Of a stretch of 64,000 bases of DNA, positions 53,518 to 64,000 are shown in pieces. This DNA comes from Fistulifera solaris (Eukaryota; Bacillariophyta; Bacillariophyceae; Naviculales; Stauroneidaceae). Below the pieces are notes generated by a model, which made no database searches, was not told the DNA's origin, and was given only the letters and a program-made list of their open reading frames with translations. The stretch is from the NCBI GenBank assembly GCA_030295235.1, contig AP026131.1, forward strand, positions 1,364,001-1,428,000, read 5' to 3'. Both the position numbers and the translations under genes were made by a program. Each line of letters starts with the position of its first letter. Position 1 is the first letter of the stretch.

Positions 53518-56500
53518 ATGCCGAAAAAGGGAAAGACGCCTGCAAATAATAGCAAAACAACTCCGAAATGTAACTGCCAAGACCCTTACAAATGTGAATG
53601 CGGCAACCGACCAGAACGACCGAGCAAAGGTCACAAATGGGATCCGGAAACGCAAACCTGGGGCGGAAAGGGACACAAACAAAAGGGTGCATCGGGACAA
53701 ACGGCTTCGGTCGCGCAAAAGCGACTACGACGGCTGTCGGGCAAACGTCCGTAGCGCAATGGCAACGCTTGCCATCGCAACTTTTGCAAGACTATTGCAA
53801 AAGAACAAGCGGCCGTTCCCGAAATTCGAAAATAAGAGCAAGAACGCGAAATGCCTGTATAAGGTGATTCTTCCCGATGGCAAGAATGCCCAAAAGGATC
53901 TGTTTTTTCAGCCGATGCATGCCGTTGGAAATGAAGAACAGGCACGAGAAGAAGCTTGTTTGTTGGCCCTGTTGTCGTTGACACCCAATTTGCCGCACGA
54001 ACGAACGTTACCGGAACCCTATCGGACGACATGGTTGCATGCGATTGCGTCCGTCAAGGAGAAACCGTCGTCGACAACACCGACTCCCGAGCCATCGCCA
54101 ACAACACCGACTGTTGAGCCATCGACAAAGACGCAGAAAGCACAGGCTTCGAAAGAACTCAAGCTGGCTACGACGTTTACTAGCAAAGCGGAACAGAAAC
54201 GACTCTTGGAAGAAAAGCGAAAGCTCAAGAATCAACGCATGCAACGACACGAAGCGATCCGTCGAGCGAATAAGGATCATGTGGTAGCATGAGTGCGGCG
54301 ATGCGCCGACAAATTGAACGATTGTTGCGGGGAGAACATGTTGATTGGGATGATGTGAGTTCGGAAGAGGAGGAGGAAGAAGATCCGGCGCAAGACGATT
54401 TGGAATTTTATGTTCATGATCGTTTGCATCGAGAAGGGTTCACGCGTAAACAAGCGCGAACGGCGTTCCGGCAAGTCGAACAGTCTCGTGTAAGAGATAA
54501 GCATGACAGCAACAACGAAGATGAGTGGGATGTAGCGTTTGAAGAATGTTTGCAGTGGCTATTAGTAAATCTCGATGAAGATCAGTTACCAGAGGGAATT
54601 GATCCCGACAAAGGCAATATCACACTGGATGTTGGTGTAGCTTCTACAAACGCCGTTCCGACAGGATTGGGGGCGCAATGGGGTCTTTCGAATGCTGAAG
54701 TCAAACTAGTACAAGCCAGAGTCGATGGCAATCTTGATTTTGAAACTTCCTTGTGGTCCATGGTCGTTGAAAAAGCGGGAGTGACTCTGCCGGAGACTGA
54801 ATTGACCGACATTTCACCCGAACAGAGAGAGATCAATAAATCTATGTTTCAAGAAGAAGTTGAGGCGCTAGAGGCTATTTACTCAAATGACTTTAAGATA
54901 CAAACACAGTCTTCAGGCCTGCATGTCGTCGAAATTGTCTCCTGTCAAGGGGAAATGGTGCTACGTGTGTTTATTCAAGAAGGCTCGTATCCCTTGGTAC
55001 CCCCAGAGAAGGTTTGGCTCACCGGGAATTGGGGTTCACGGTTGGTAGGTTCTGCATATCACATGGAACTGGTGAAATTTTTGGCGGACTTGCCGCTGGG
55101 TGATCCGATGATTTTTGAGTTGCATGGGCATGCTCAAATGATTTTTGAGACATTGGATGATCTTCCGACCCAACAACTTGTTGATAGTATCTCTTTGAAC
55201 TCTAATAAGAAAAATTCGAACAGTGTGCAACGGCTGGAAGAAACAAAGCTCGACAAAGTGGAAACATTCCACATGGACACCGCCAGACATACGCGACCGC
55301 GTGAAGGAAAGCCATTTTGGTGCCGATTGCCTTCTCAAACACCGGAAGCAACACCGTTCCCCAAAATTAGTACAGCCATGGAAATGGCGCGGAAATCACT
55401 TCCAGCAGCCAAGTCGAGAGATGAATTCCTACAACTCCTTCGTCATGCTGAAGAATCCGGTAGAGTGCTTCTGTTGACTGGAGAAACAGGCTGTGGCAAG
55501 ACAACACAAATTCCTCAGGTACGTTCTATTGCTATCAACACCTTCAGAGAGGCACTCGTCAGCGCTCAAACGTTCCTTCTCTTTTGTTTCGTCTTTAGTT
55601 TATTTTGGAGGAGTATCCAAAGGATGCGAAAATTGTCGTTGCTCAACCCAGACGCCTAGCAGCCACAGGTGTTGCGAGTCGAGTTGCTGCGGAGAGAGGA
55701 GAGTCGAAACCAGGCATAGGAAGTGTTGGCTATGTAGTACGAGGGGATTCAGCAATATGCGATAAGAGTCGCTTAGTCTTTTGTACGACAGGAGTGCTTC
55801 TTCGCCAATTGCAGAGCAACGGGGCACTTGACTGCATCACCCATATCGTGGTCGACGAAGTTCATGAACGTCACCTCGATACGGACGTGTTGTTGGGTCT
55901 ATTGAAGCGATACTTAACAATCTACCCTCACCTACGAGTGATTTTGATGAGTGCGACACTTGATGCTGATCGCTTTGCAAGTTATTGGGTTGGAAATACA
56001 CCGCGCATGCACATACCTGGACGAACATTTGCCGTCAAAGACTACATGCTGGAAGATGTTCTTTCGCTGACTAGTTATGTTCCACGTCGAAAGACTTTCG
56101 GTTATAAAAAAAGTTTCGGGCCCAAAAGATCAACGCCTTGGGCTGATTCGGAAATGTCCGACGACGAGGACGGAGATCCATCTGATCCAGTCACAGAACC
56201 GAAGGCAGATGCAGTGACTACGCAACCCATTAGAATCGACGATGTCATGAAGAGAATCGACGAAAATCACATCGACTATGATCTCCTGGCTGCTCTCGTT
56301 GGGCACCTTGTACGTAACAGACCGTCCGCCGATGATGGATCAATTTTGATCTTTTTTACCTGGAGCCCCCGAGATCAACAAAGCAATTGAAGCAATACAA
56401 CAAGCAGCTTTAGACCTTCCCATTCGCCTTCTTCCCTTGCACGGAGGATTGCAGCCACAGGAGCAAAATAAAGTTTTTCTTTCTGTGGAGAGAGGGTTTA

Positions 56501-57987
56501 CTAAGGTTATTGCTTCTACAAATGTCGCGGAGACATCGATAACTATACCTGATTGCACAATTGTTATTGATAGCGCCAAAGAAAAACAATCTTCTTATGA
56601 CCCAGCAAATAGAATGCCCCTTTTGCTTGAGCAATTTGCTTCCAAAGCAAGCTTAAAGCAGCGAAGAGGACGTGCTGGAAGAGTTAGAGAAGGGACTTGC
56701 TTTAAACTTATATCGAAGACAACATATCAAAAATTGCATGAGCACAGTGAGCCAGAGATACGCCGAACCGCTTTAGAACAGACTCTACTTTCTCTGCTCT
56801 ACTTAGGAGTTGAAAGCGGTACGGGTGACTTCTTTCGCTCTCTTATCGATCCGCCTAGTCCTGAATCAATCCTCGCAGCCGAGTCCACTCTCATTCAATT
56901 GAGTGCTGTCGAACGGGTGAATACGACCCTCCAGCTGACGCCGCTTGGTCTTCATTTAGCTGGAATCCCCGCGCCTCCAATGATTGGAAAAAGTAAGTTC
57001 GTCTGCTGTGTTCGTCAAAACGGAATTTGTGTCTCACTTCGTTACGGCGGTCATCAGTGTTAATTATGGGCTGTATACTTGGGTGTCGAGAGGCTTCTTT
57101 GGCAATGGCAGCCGGCATGAGTCTTGGGCGCTCGCCTTTTATCCGTATTGATAGCAATCCAAAGACGAAAGAATTATCAAGCAAGTTTAACTCGGATGTA
57201 TTGAAAGCTCGAACGGATCTCATCGAATTTGTTGGCGGCAGTGACCACGCAGTTCTTGCAGCTGTCTATTCTCAGTGGAAAGCGCCAGAGAATGACAGCT
57301 CTCGACGTCGCAGCGTTTGCGATGCACTGGGCCTGTCGTTTTCTGTAATGCGAGATATGGATCTGTTAGTCAAACAACTCGATTCGGCACTTGTCAGTTT
57401 AGGATTCTCCCCAACTGCCGACTCGAATCAAAATGGAAAGTTATGGCGAGTCATTCGCGCATGCGCTGTAGCAGCACTAGCACCAAGTCAGCTTGTGAAA
57501 GTTGTCAGACCGGCAGCAAAGTATGAAAAAACAACAGAAGGAGCCAAAGAGGTTGAAGCACAGGCTCGTGAGCTCAAGTTTTTATCCGAACTGTGCGCGA
57601 TTTAGAGCAAAAGGAGTCGGAAGAAAGGGTATTCATTCACCCTTCGTCGGCAAATTTCTCTGTGGGGGATTACAATTGTCCATGGCTCGTATTTCATTCC
57701 ATGGTTCGAACGTCAAAGCCTTTTTGCGTGATGTCACCGAATGCAACTCCTATTCCTTGCTACTCTTCGGGGGCCCTTTGGAAGTCAAAGCATCCAAAAA
57801 TGTGGTGTCTATCGATGGATGGGTTCAACTTTCGGCCAACTCACGGATAGGGGCCTTAATGGGTGGTCTCCGCCGCAAAGTGGATCAGCTACTCAGCCAA
57901 AAGGTCCGGGACCCCTCGTTTGAAATTGCTAGTACCGAAGAAATGCGACTCATTATCAAGCTGATTATCCGTGATGGTCAAAATTAA
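53518..57987 (+). CDS. DEAH-box RNA helicase, DHX57-like (dsRBD-like, UBA, RWD, helicase)
   Basis: ATG 53518 (MPKKGKTPANNS). Exons to 55518, 55599-56992 and from 57058; introns 55519-55598 and 56993-57057. Domain order: CHC-type Cys cluster (CNCQDPYKCECG), dsRBD-like module (KCLYKVILPDGKNAQKDLFF), UBA (DRLHREGFTRKQARTAF), RWD (EEVEALEAIYSNDFKI), helicase with GETGCGKTT (Walker A), VVDEVHERH (DEVH), MSATLDADRF, TNVAETSITI and QRRGRAGRVREG, then the HA2/OB region (GCREASLAMAAGMSLGRSPF; RVFIHPSSANFSVG). This order matches DHX57/DHX29-like helicases involved in RNP remodelling and translation. Frame breaks at homopolymers: A runs 53717 and 53799, the junction near 54289, T6 at 56352, one near 57595, and T5 at 57721. 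About 1440 residues. Confidence 0.87.
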
Positions 57988-59064
57988 GGAACTGGATGAA
58001 TCAATGATCACTCGAAGGTACCCTGGAGTTCAGATTCCGGCTGCAAAAGGTTGCACGAGATTCCCACGCCGAAAGCATAACGAAGCGGATGAGGACGCTC
58101 CACCTATTGCAAAAGACGCTACTCATTACGACGCAGTGTCTCCTCGAAAATACGAGCAGCATTTAGTAATTCACTTATGAATGAATTTAGCTACCAATCA
58201 AGAGACTATGATGATGGCATGGTCAAAGAAGGGGGGTAGACTGCGACAGTATTATCTTAGCGATGCAGTTGTGGTGCTCCTACCAATGGACACACCCGAC
58301 CTGTGACTTCGAACATGAAGCCTTCCTTAACTCCGAAAGTTGTGAAAGATGTTAGTCAAACAAAATGAACGTTTGGTTGTGACGATGATTCTTCATTTTG
58401 CTGGAAAGCGGGAACATTGTCACTTGCCAAAGCGACCGCATTAAATCGTGAGATCGAGCTCAATCGCTCAATTTCATTGTGAGCGTCGTCGCCAGGCAGA
58501 CTTTCGGCTGTTTTAAATTTTTAGCGCGACGGACAAATCTCTAGTTTCAATGATGCTTTGAAGCCTGGATTCTGTTTTCTTTCCCGTTTTATTCAACTAA
58601 GGTCGTCGTGTCCGCGTTTTTTGAGCGAAATGTAAACCCTTCTCCTTATCGTTGATCGATTTCGGGATTTCGGTGTTATTGAGATTCGTGGAATGACTAT
58701 GATAGAATTTGTATCGACCCTACAATACAACAGCTTCAATTTGGCTCATTTATGACCGTCACAAATTTGGCGACAAAAAGTCTTTGAGCTTGTGATTTGT
58801 CGCACCGCTTATCTTGCCAACTCATCGAGCTAGTCTACAAAAGTCCGACGACACAATCCGGAGGCCCAAATAATGAGAGACAAAAAGACCGAAGGCTACT
58901 TTCTACTCGGACAAAGAGTAAAGGCATCATGCACCACAATTTCCTCTTTCTTTGTCTTCTGTCTTCTGGCACAATTCGATCGGCGTTTGGGTCACTGGCA
59001 ACAAGAAGAAAGTAACCACAACTCCAGCCAAAAGAATATAAACGGAGGACAACATAGTAAGAAA
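57988..59064. other. Intergenic
   Basis: About 1.08 kb. A 70-codon open frame starts at 57971 and overlaps the helicase stop, but shows no recognisable motif. An in-frame ATG at 58873 precedes the CBM6 gene but lacks a signal peptide, so I do not use it. Confidence 0.4.
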
Positions 59065-60328
59065 ATGAAGTTCCAATTTCTATTGATTGCTTCAATTGCG
59101 GTCGCCATCGCCCGTGGCGAAACTGCGCCCTCCTCGTTACGCAAACGAGAGCTTGTTTGGGGGCAAAGTGATGCAGGAAACTTCTATACCTTGATCGCTG
59201 CCACAGACTACTCTGCTATGCAGGGAGTTGAGGTGCAACAATCTTCGGAAGGAATCACGAACGTCGGCTTCATCGATACCGGTGATTGGGTTTCTTACCC
59301 TGTGAACTTGCCCACAAATGGACCTTACCAATTCCACAGTCGAATCTCATCACCCTCTGGCGAAGGAAGCTTCGAAGTGGTGAACTTTGATACACAGCAG
59401 GTGTACGCGACTTTTAGTGGATTCCCCGCCACAGGCGATTTCCAGGCATTTACAACTGTTGATCAGACGTTTGATCTTCCGGCGGGAGCTTTCTCATTGC
59501 AAGTCAGAGCCACTCAAAGTGGATTCAACATGCTTTGGTTTTCTCTCAAAGCGGTTGCCCCAGCTCCTGTAGAGGCACCTATTGAGGTGCCTGTTGAGGC
59601 TCCTGTCGAGGCTCCTGTAGAAGCACCCGTTGAGGTCCCGGTTGAGCCACCGGTTGAGCCGCCTGTCGAACCACCTGTTGAACCCCCTGTTGAGCCGCCT
59701 GTTGAACCACCTGTCGAATTCCCCCGAAACGGTCGTCACACCTGCCCCGACTGCATCGCCGACGGTGAAGCAAACTCCTTCGCCCACTTCGACACCGACC
59801 ATGAAGAAGACTGCGGCTCCGACTTCGGCACCGACCGTCAAGCAAACTGCGGCGCCAACTTCGAGCCCTACTGCGAAACAGACTCCTTCTCCTACTTCGA
59901 GTCCGACTGTGAAACAGACGCCAGCTCCATCTGCTGCGCCCCTACCGCCTTACTTCTCGTTGATGGCCGCTTCTGGGTACGCAGAAATGGAAGGTCTTGC
60001 CCTGGAAACCTCCAGCGAAGGTCTTCCGAACCTTGCAAACTATGACGCTGGTGATTGGTCTACCTACGACATCAGTCTTCCTTACGCTGGAACCTATCAA
60101 ATGATGTTCCGTGTCAGCAGCCCCTTTGGTGAAGGTGGATTCGACATTACGAACTGGGATACGCAGGAGATCTACAGCAACGTTGACGTCATGCCCAACA
60201 CGGGCGACTGGCAGTTCTACCAAACTGTATCGGTTCTGGTCAACCTTCCAGAAGGAGGCATGCGAATGCAATTGAAGTGCTACAATCCTGGCTTCAACTT
60301 GCTTTGGTTCGTCATCAAGTCGCCTTAA
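59065..60328 (+). CDS. Secreted protein with two CBM6-like domains
   Basis: ATG 59065 starts a signal peptide (MKFQFLLIASIAVAIARG). CBM6-like domain 1 is at about 30-160 (YSAMQGVEVQQSSEGITNVG, DTGDWVSYPVNLP, FNMLWFSLKA). A Pro-Val-Glu repeat linker (PVEPPVEPP) is followed, after a one-base shift at 59719-59720 (one T too many), by a Thr/Pro linker of APTSAPTVKQT repeats. CBM6-like domain 2 occupies the C-terminus (GYAEMEGLALETSSEGLPN, YDAGDWSTYDISLP, GFNLLWFVIKSP). No catalytic domain, so probably a carbohydrate-binding wall or matrix protein. The first CBM6 resembles that of the GH5-like gene at 61115 in sequence and linker style. Confidence 0.8.
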
Positions 60329-61114
60329 ATTAATATTATGACGTCCTTTCCCTGATGAAATCTTCATCGAACCTAGGACTTTGTGTGTAAAGTTTCATGA
60401 ATGGCTAATCCAACTTACTTGTTATTCGGCTTTATCGTAAAATATGATACTAGTTTGCGTTAATCGTTTGCCTCGAGCCTTGCGCGTTGTGACCCTTCTT
60501 TACAAAAATTCCCGACGACTTGCGCTCAAGGCTAAAGACTATATTATGTTTCAAACAAATAAATAGTCTTTAGACTTGCGAGTCCCGAGTTCCCAGCTCC
60601 CACTCCCATCTCACGTCGTCATGTGTCACGTGTCAGGTCCAAGGTCACACGTCACACCCAATTGCTTTGATAAGTATAGCTAAAAACGCTGGTAACAAAA
60701 AAGTGGACTTTGTAGGGGGCTATAGTAAAAGACGGTTTGCTAAGCAAACCGTCTGTTTGCTATTGTTGGCCCTGCTGTTTCTAGTACATTCGAATGCAGA
60801 CTCCAAAAATAATGTCAAGTGCATTTTGTATACAGTTAGTAGATGTGTGTCAACCAGTCTTAGTAAATTCAACAGGCCCAACGTGCTATTTTCGGGACTT
60901 ATTTTCGACTATAACTTTGAAGTGTAGGAAGCCTACTCGAACTTACTACTGTTTACTATCAGAACGAAGAGGTACGACACGAAAGTCCTTCTGCGAATGA
61001 CTACGCGATGAAACGTGCAGTGAAGAGAGTGCTGAGTGCTGAGAACAATATTTTGAAGCAAAATGGTGGCATTGACAACATCGACAGGTCTCCTTCATTC
61101 TAATTCCTTAAAAG
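60329..61114. other. Intergenic
   Basis: About 790 bases with no supportable gene. Contains a short inverted repeat GACGGTTTGCTTAGCAAACCGTC-like hairpin at about 60731-60753. Confidence 0.45.
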
Positions 61115-63443
61115 ATGAGGCTTTTCTCCATTCATACCTTTATAATAGCATTATCTCTTCTTCTGAAGGTCGGAGCCGGAAGAGTGCTTCATCTGGGCGC
61201 CGATCACGAGAATGATCATTACTATTCGCTCATTTCGGCCGTCAATTTCGATGATTCGTCGGGTGTCGAAACGAGAATATCGTCGGAAGCACTGAAAAGT
61301 CTACGATACATGAATATTGGTGATTTTGCAGCCTATCAAGTCAATATGGCAGCCGCAGCTCCTTATTTGATGCAATTACGGATTGCTTCTCCCGTAGGTG
61401 AAGGAAGTTTCGAGATACTGAATACGCAATCACAACAAGTTCTGGCAACGGTAGAAGCAATCAATGCAACAGGCGATTGGAGTCAATGGATAACAGTGGA
61501 ACGAAAAATTGAGCTTCCTGCCGGTCTGTCAATAATACAGGTTCGAGCAACACAACCTGGCTGGGAATTGCTGTGGATTTCGTTACTGGAAATGGACCCC
61601 TTGATTTCGACGGAAGCACCAATACCCTTGATCGCACCGGCTCCCATGGCGCCTTTAGTGCCTTCTCCGGTAGTTGCTCCAGCGCCACTCATGACCGTGG
61701 CACCAACAGCTGTACCGACATCTTCGATACCTTCGTTGGCGCCATCGTCGGAACCAACGGCCATGCCGACACGACCGCCGGTTCCCTTGCCTGGCCCGGC
61801 GACGGGCTTTGTTCGTACGCATGAACGACTCATCGTCGGTCCGGACGGTAATCAATTGCAACTCAAAGGAATGGTCTTGGGTGGATGGATGGTATTACAA
61901 CCCTATCTTGTTTTGGCGGAAAATTATACCAACACGTCGAGTGAATTCTTCGATTTGGTCGAAAAGACCGTCGGACCCGATCAAATGATGGAATTTCGAC
62001 AGTCTTGGTTGGATAATTTTGTGACACACGAAGATGTCCGGGAACTCAAGAGCTTGGGGTTCAATATAATCAAGGCCCCCTTGCATTATGAATTGTTTAC
62101 GTTGCCCATTCAAGAAGAGCCTGTTCGTGGACAAGATACTTGGATCATGACAGGATTCGAATTAGTGGATCAGCTTTTGGAGTGGGGCGGCGGAGGAAGA
62201 GATATACGTGTTGCTGGATCTTCAAGCCGCTCCGGGTGGTCAGAACTTTGACAACGCTACAGATTACGACCCCAACTTTTATTCGTTTTGGCAAGATGGT
62301 GAAAATCAGCGTAAAGCGATTGCCCTGTGGCGGGAGATTGCCATGCGGTACGCCGATAATCCTTGGGTAGCGGGTTACGACCTTTTGAATTCGGTTGGAT
62401 GGAATTTCGACGAATTGGATATTACCAAACATCAAAATGGCTGTGACGAAGAGACAAATGGCCCCCTTCGTTTGTTTTACAATGGAGCGATCAATGCCAT
62501 TCGCGACTTCGATACAAATCATATGATTGTGCTTGCTGGAAATTGTTGGGGTACGAACCACAAGGGTCTATTTCCCATGAATGACGATAATGTAGTTTTG
62601 GGTTTCCGCATGTCTTGGACGTCGTTAAAAGAAGGAGAAAAGGCGCAGAGGGATGTGCCACCAGAAGAGACCATTTTTCAGCAACTATTCGAAAGGGAGA
62701 AGTACAACGTTCCATTGCTAATGACACATGCAGGCGATTTTCACAACAAATGGTACTCGGATACAACGTCCATGCTGGAAGCGAATGATATTGGCTGGAC
62801 ATGGTTTACGTGGAAAAAGATGAACTCAACGGATAGTCCCTTTGAAATTTACAGCACCACTTCGTACAATACTCTGCTTTCGCACTGGGATTACAACTGC
62901 GATGACATTCATCAAGAAAGCGCTTTTCGCGCGCTCATGCAAATAGCAAACAATACACAGCTCAGCAAAACAAGGCGTAACCGACCAGTCATTGAAGCCT
63001 TGCTGAATGAAGTTCGAAATTGTGACTCAGCATTGCAATATGAAGTGACAACCGCTGAGCCTAGGCGAATTGAAGGTGAAGATTTCTGTATGTCCTTGGG
63101 CGTGGCTACAGAGCTTGGAGCAGACGTCGACTCGGTCGGATCTAATGTCGGCTGGCTAAACAGTGGATCGACCATATCATACAAAATTGGAGTCGCTGTT
63201 CCGGGCACCTATAACATAAAATTTCGAATAGCCAGCCCCTCGGGCGACGGTGGTCTTACCATCCAGTCGAATGGCGTCCAGATTGGATCGTCAAGCGGAT
63301 TCACGCGAACGTATGGCTGGCAAAATTGGGCAGACGTCGACACATCAGTGGTTTTGCCCACCGGTGTACAAGTTCTTGACATTATTTCAACAGGTCCAGG
63401 TTGGAATTTGAATTGGCTAGAGCTATCGTTCGTTTCCGCTTAG
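61115..63443 (+). CDS. Secreted CBM6-GH5-CBM6 protein with substituted catalytic residues
   Basis: ATG 61115, signal peptide MRLFSIHTFIIALSLLLKVGAG. N-terminal CBM6-like domain (SGVETRISSEALKSLRYMNI ... GWELLWISLLEM), a Pro/Ala/Ser linker, a GH5-type barrel from about residue 235 (LKGMVLGGWMVLQPY) and a C-terminal CBM6 (RIEGEDFCMSLGVATELG ... WNLNWLELSF). One extra G at 62184-62187 must be removed. About 775 residues. The barrel keeps its scaffold (SLGFNIIKAPLHYELF, DLQAAPGGQ, WVAGYDLLNS, NVPLLMTHAGDF, DIGWTWFTWKKM), but positions normally invariant in GH5 are changed: Arg to Lys near 320, His to Gln 370, acid/base Glu to Ser 426, nucleophile Glu to His 538. I infer a non-hydrolytic glycan-binding pseudoenzyme. 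Confidence 0.85.
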
Positions 63444-63609
63444 TTTTGAATGGTTATGACTGTCCATTCGGCTTGTATCATATTATTTGATTCTTCAGCA
63501 TCACAGCAAAGGCGGTCAGTTGACCGTGTAACCAAGGCCGTAGTGACAAGAATAAGAGGCAGTCAGCTATAGCGATGTCCAGAGATACTAGAACTTTTCA
63601 TTATAAGTT

Positions 63610-64000
63610 TTAACCAATTTGACGGCTTTCCACTGTGTTATTACCTAGCAACATTTTGACAACCGACGATATTGGTTTTGCCCTGTACACCAGAGTGTTG
63701 TTGGCGATTTGCATCAAAGCACGAAAGGCGCTCTCTTCTTGGATGTTGCTGCAATTCTTGCTCCAATAATCTGCTAGTGTATTGTAGGACGTAGAACTAC
63801 CGAACTGAAAAGGCATCATTGTTGTATTGAGACCTTTCCATGTCCACCATAACCATCCCAGATCACTGGATTCCATTCTTTGAATGACACTCGCCGAAGA
63901 CTCATTAAGCTCGCCGCTGACATGCGTCATAATGACTGGCACGTTGTGTTTTTCTCTGTTTGCAATCAACGACTCTATGGTCTCCATCGCCGGTTCCATT
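63610..64000 (-). CDS. GH5-like pseudoenzyme paralogue (partial, C-terminal end)
   Basis: Runs off the right edge on the minus strand; stop at 63610. Reads HNVPVIMTHVSGELNES, SSDLGWLWWTWKGLN, FGSSTSYNTLADYWSKNC and EESAFRALMQIANNTLVY, closely matching the end of the barrel in the gene at 61115, including MTH where the nucleophile Glu is expected. It lacks the C-terminal CBM6. It is tail-to-tail with its paralogue, with 166 bases between, so the pair is an inverted duplication. Confidence 0.8.
   Translation of the reverse strand, partial: MEPAMETIESLIANREKHNVPVIMTHVSGELNESSASVIQRMESSDLGWLWWTWKGLNTTMMPFQFGSSTSYNTLADYWSKNCSNIQEESAFRALMQIANNTLVYRAKPISSVVKMLLGNNTVESRQIG

Noticed and set aside
57971-58180. 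Small 69-codon gene after the helicase
   Set aside because: Overlaps the helicase stop, has no recognisable motif, and could be an alternative frame of the 3' UTR.
58873-59064. Upstream in-frame ATG for the CBM6 protein
   Set aside because: It would bury the clear signal peptide at 59065 behind 64 residues.
1-64000. tRNA, rRNA or other structured RNA genes
   Set aside because: No convincing A/B-box pairs, cloverleaf or rRNA-like conserved stretches were found by eye; a covariance-model search would be needed to exclude them.

Overview
The window is nuclear DNA from a diatom, most likely a raphid pennate. The supporting signs are: short GT-AG introns (64-214 nt) in most genes; two genes of the diatom-expanded DUF6824 family; a CoDi-like Ty1/copia retrotransposon; an extracellular adhesin ending in the GDPH/vWD-like domain of diatom adhesive proteins; an AFAP-type plastid-targeting motif; and a mitochondrial PEP carboxylase. 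No species is named because no diagnostic marker is present.

Layout. 1-928: edge-truncated Gag-like retroelement remnant (-). 1.3-5.5 kb: AlkB-like dioxygenase (+), an unrecognised conserved-looking protein (-), and a HAD-IIA phosphatase (+). 5.5-10.5 kb: PEP carboxylase (-) and an FkbM methyltransferase (+) sharing a promoter region with TGACGT motifs. 11.2-17.5 kb: a six-exon giant secreted protein fusing DUF1800, cytochrome b5 and DUF1501. 18.4-20.3 kb: a secreted Cys/Gly-repeat YHYH protein. 20.65-29.63 kb: a PIF/Harbinger transposon (TAA target duplication) whose transposase is split by a young copia element (identical 327-bp LTRs, GATGA duplication). 30.1-36.2 kb: a DUF285 repeat protein, then a 2.3-kb tandem duplication carrying two DUF6824 genes and two dead DUF285 fragments. 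36.4-39.1 kb: a SAM methyltransferase and a 2-hydroxyacid dehydrogenase that look fused and are 5'-truncated by a duplicated piece of glutamate dehydrogenase. 40.2-44.8 kb: a TSP3-repeat/GDPH adhesin. 46.1-49.6 kb: NAD-glutamate dehydrogenase. 50.1-58 kb: an SDR stub, a coiled-coil protein, a heat shock factor, and a DHX57-like helicase. 59-64 kb: three secreted CBM6/GH5-type proteins.

Almost every long gene is broken by single-base indels, mostly in A, T, C or G runs, and the protein similarity resumes at once in the next frame. I treat these mainly as assembly errors and annotate through them. The GDH copy at 38-39 kb, with real nonsense codons, is a true pseudogene.

The most interesting signals are: a 14-nt perfect complement between the copia primer-binding site and its own LTR, which suggests self-priming; a DNA repeat translated in opposite orientations in two unrelated proteins; two GH5-fold proteins in which catalytic glutamates are replaced; and the DUF1800-b5-DUF1501 fusion. 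PEPC and GDH both act at the carbon/nitrogen junction of the mitochondrion. The secreted proteins (adhesin, YHYH, CBM6/GH5, DUF1800/1501) form a loose cell-surface theme, but nothing in the sequence shows co-regulation.
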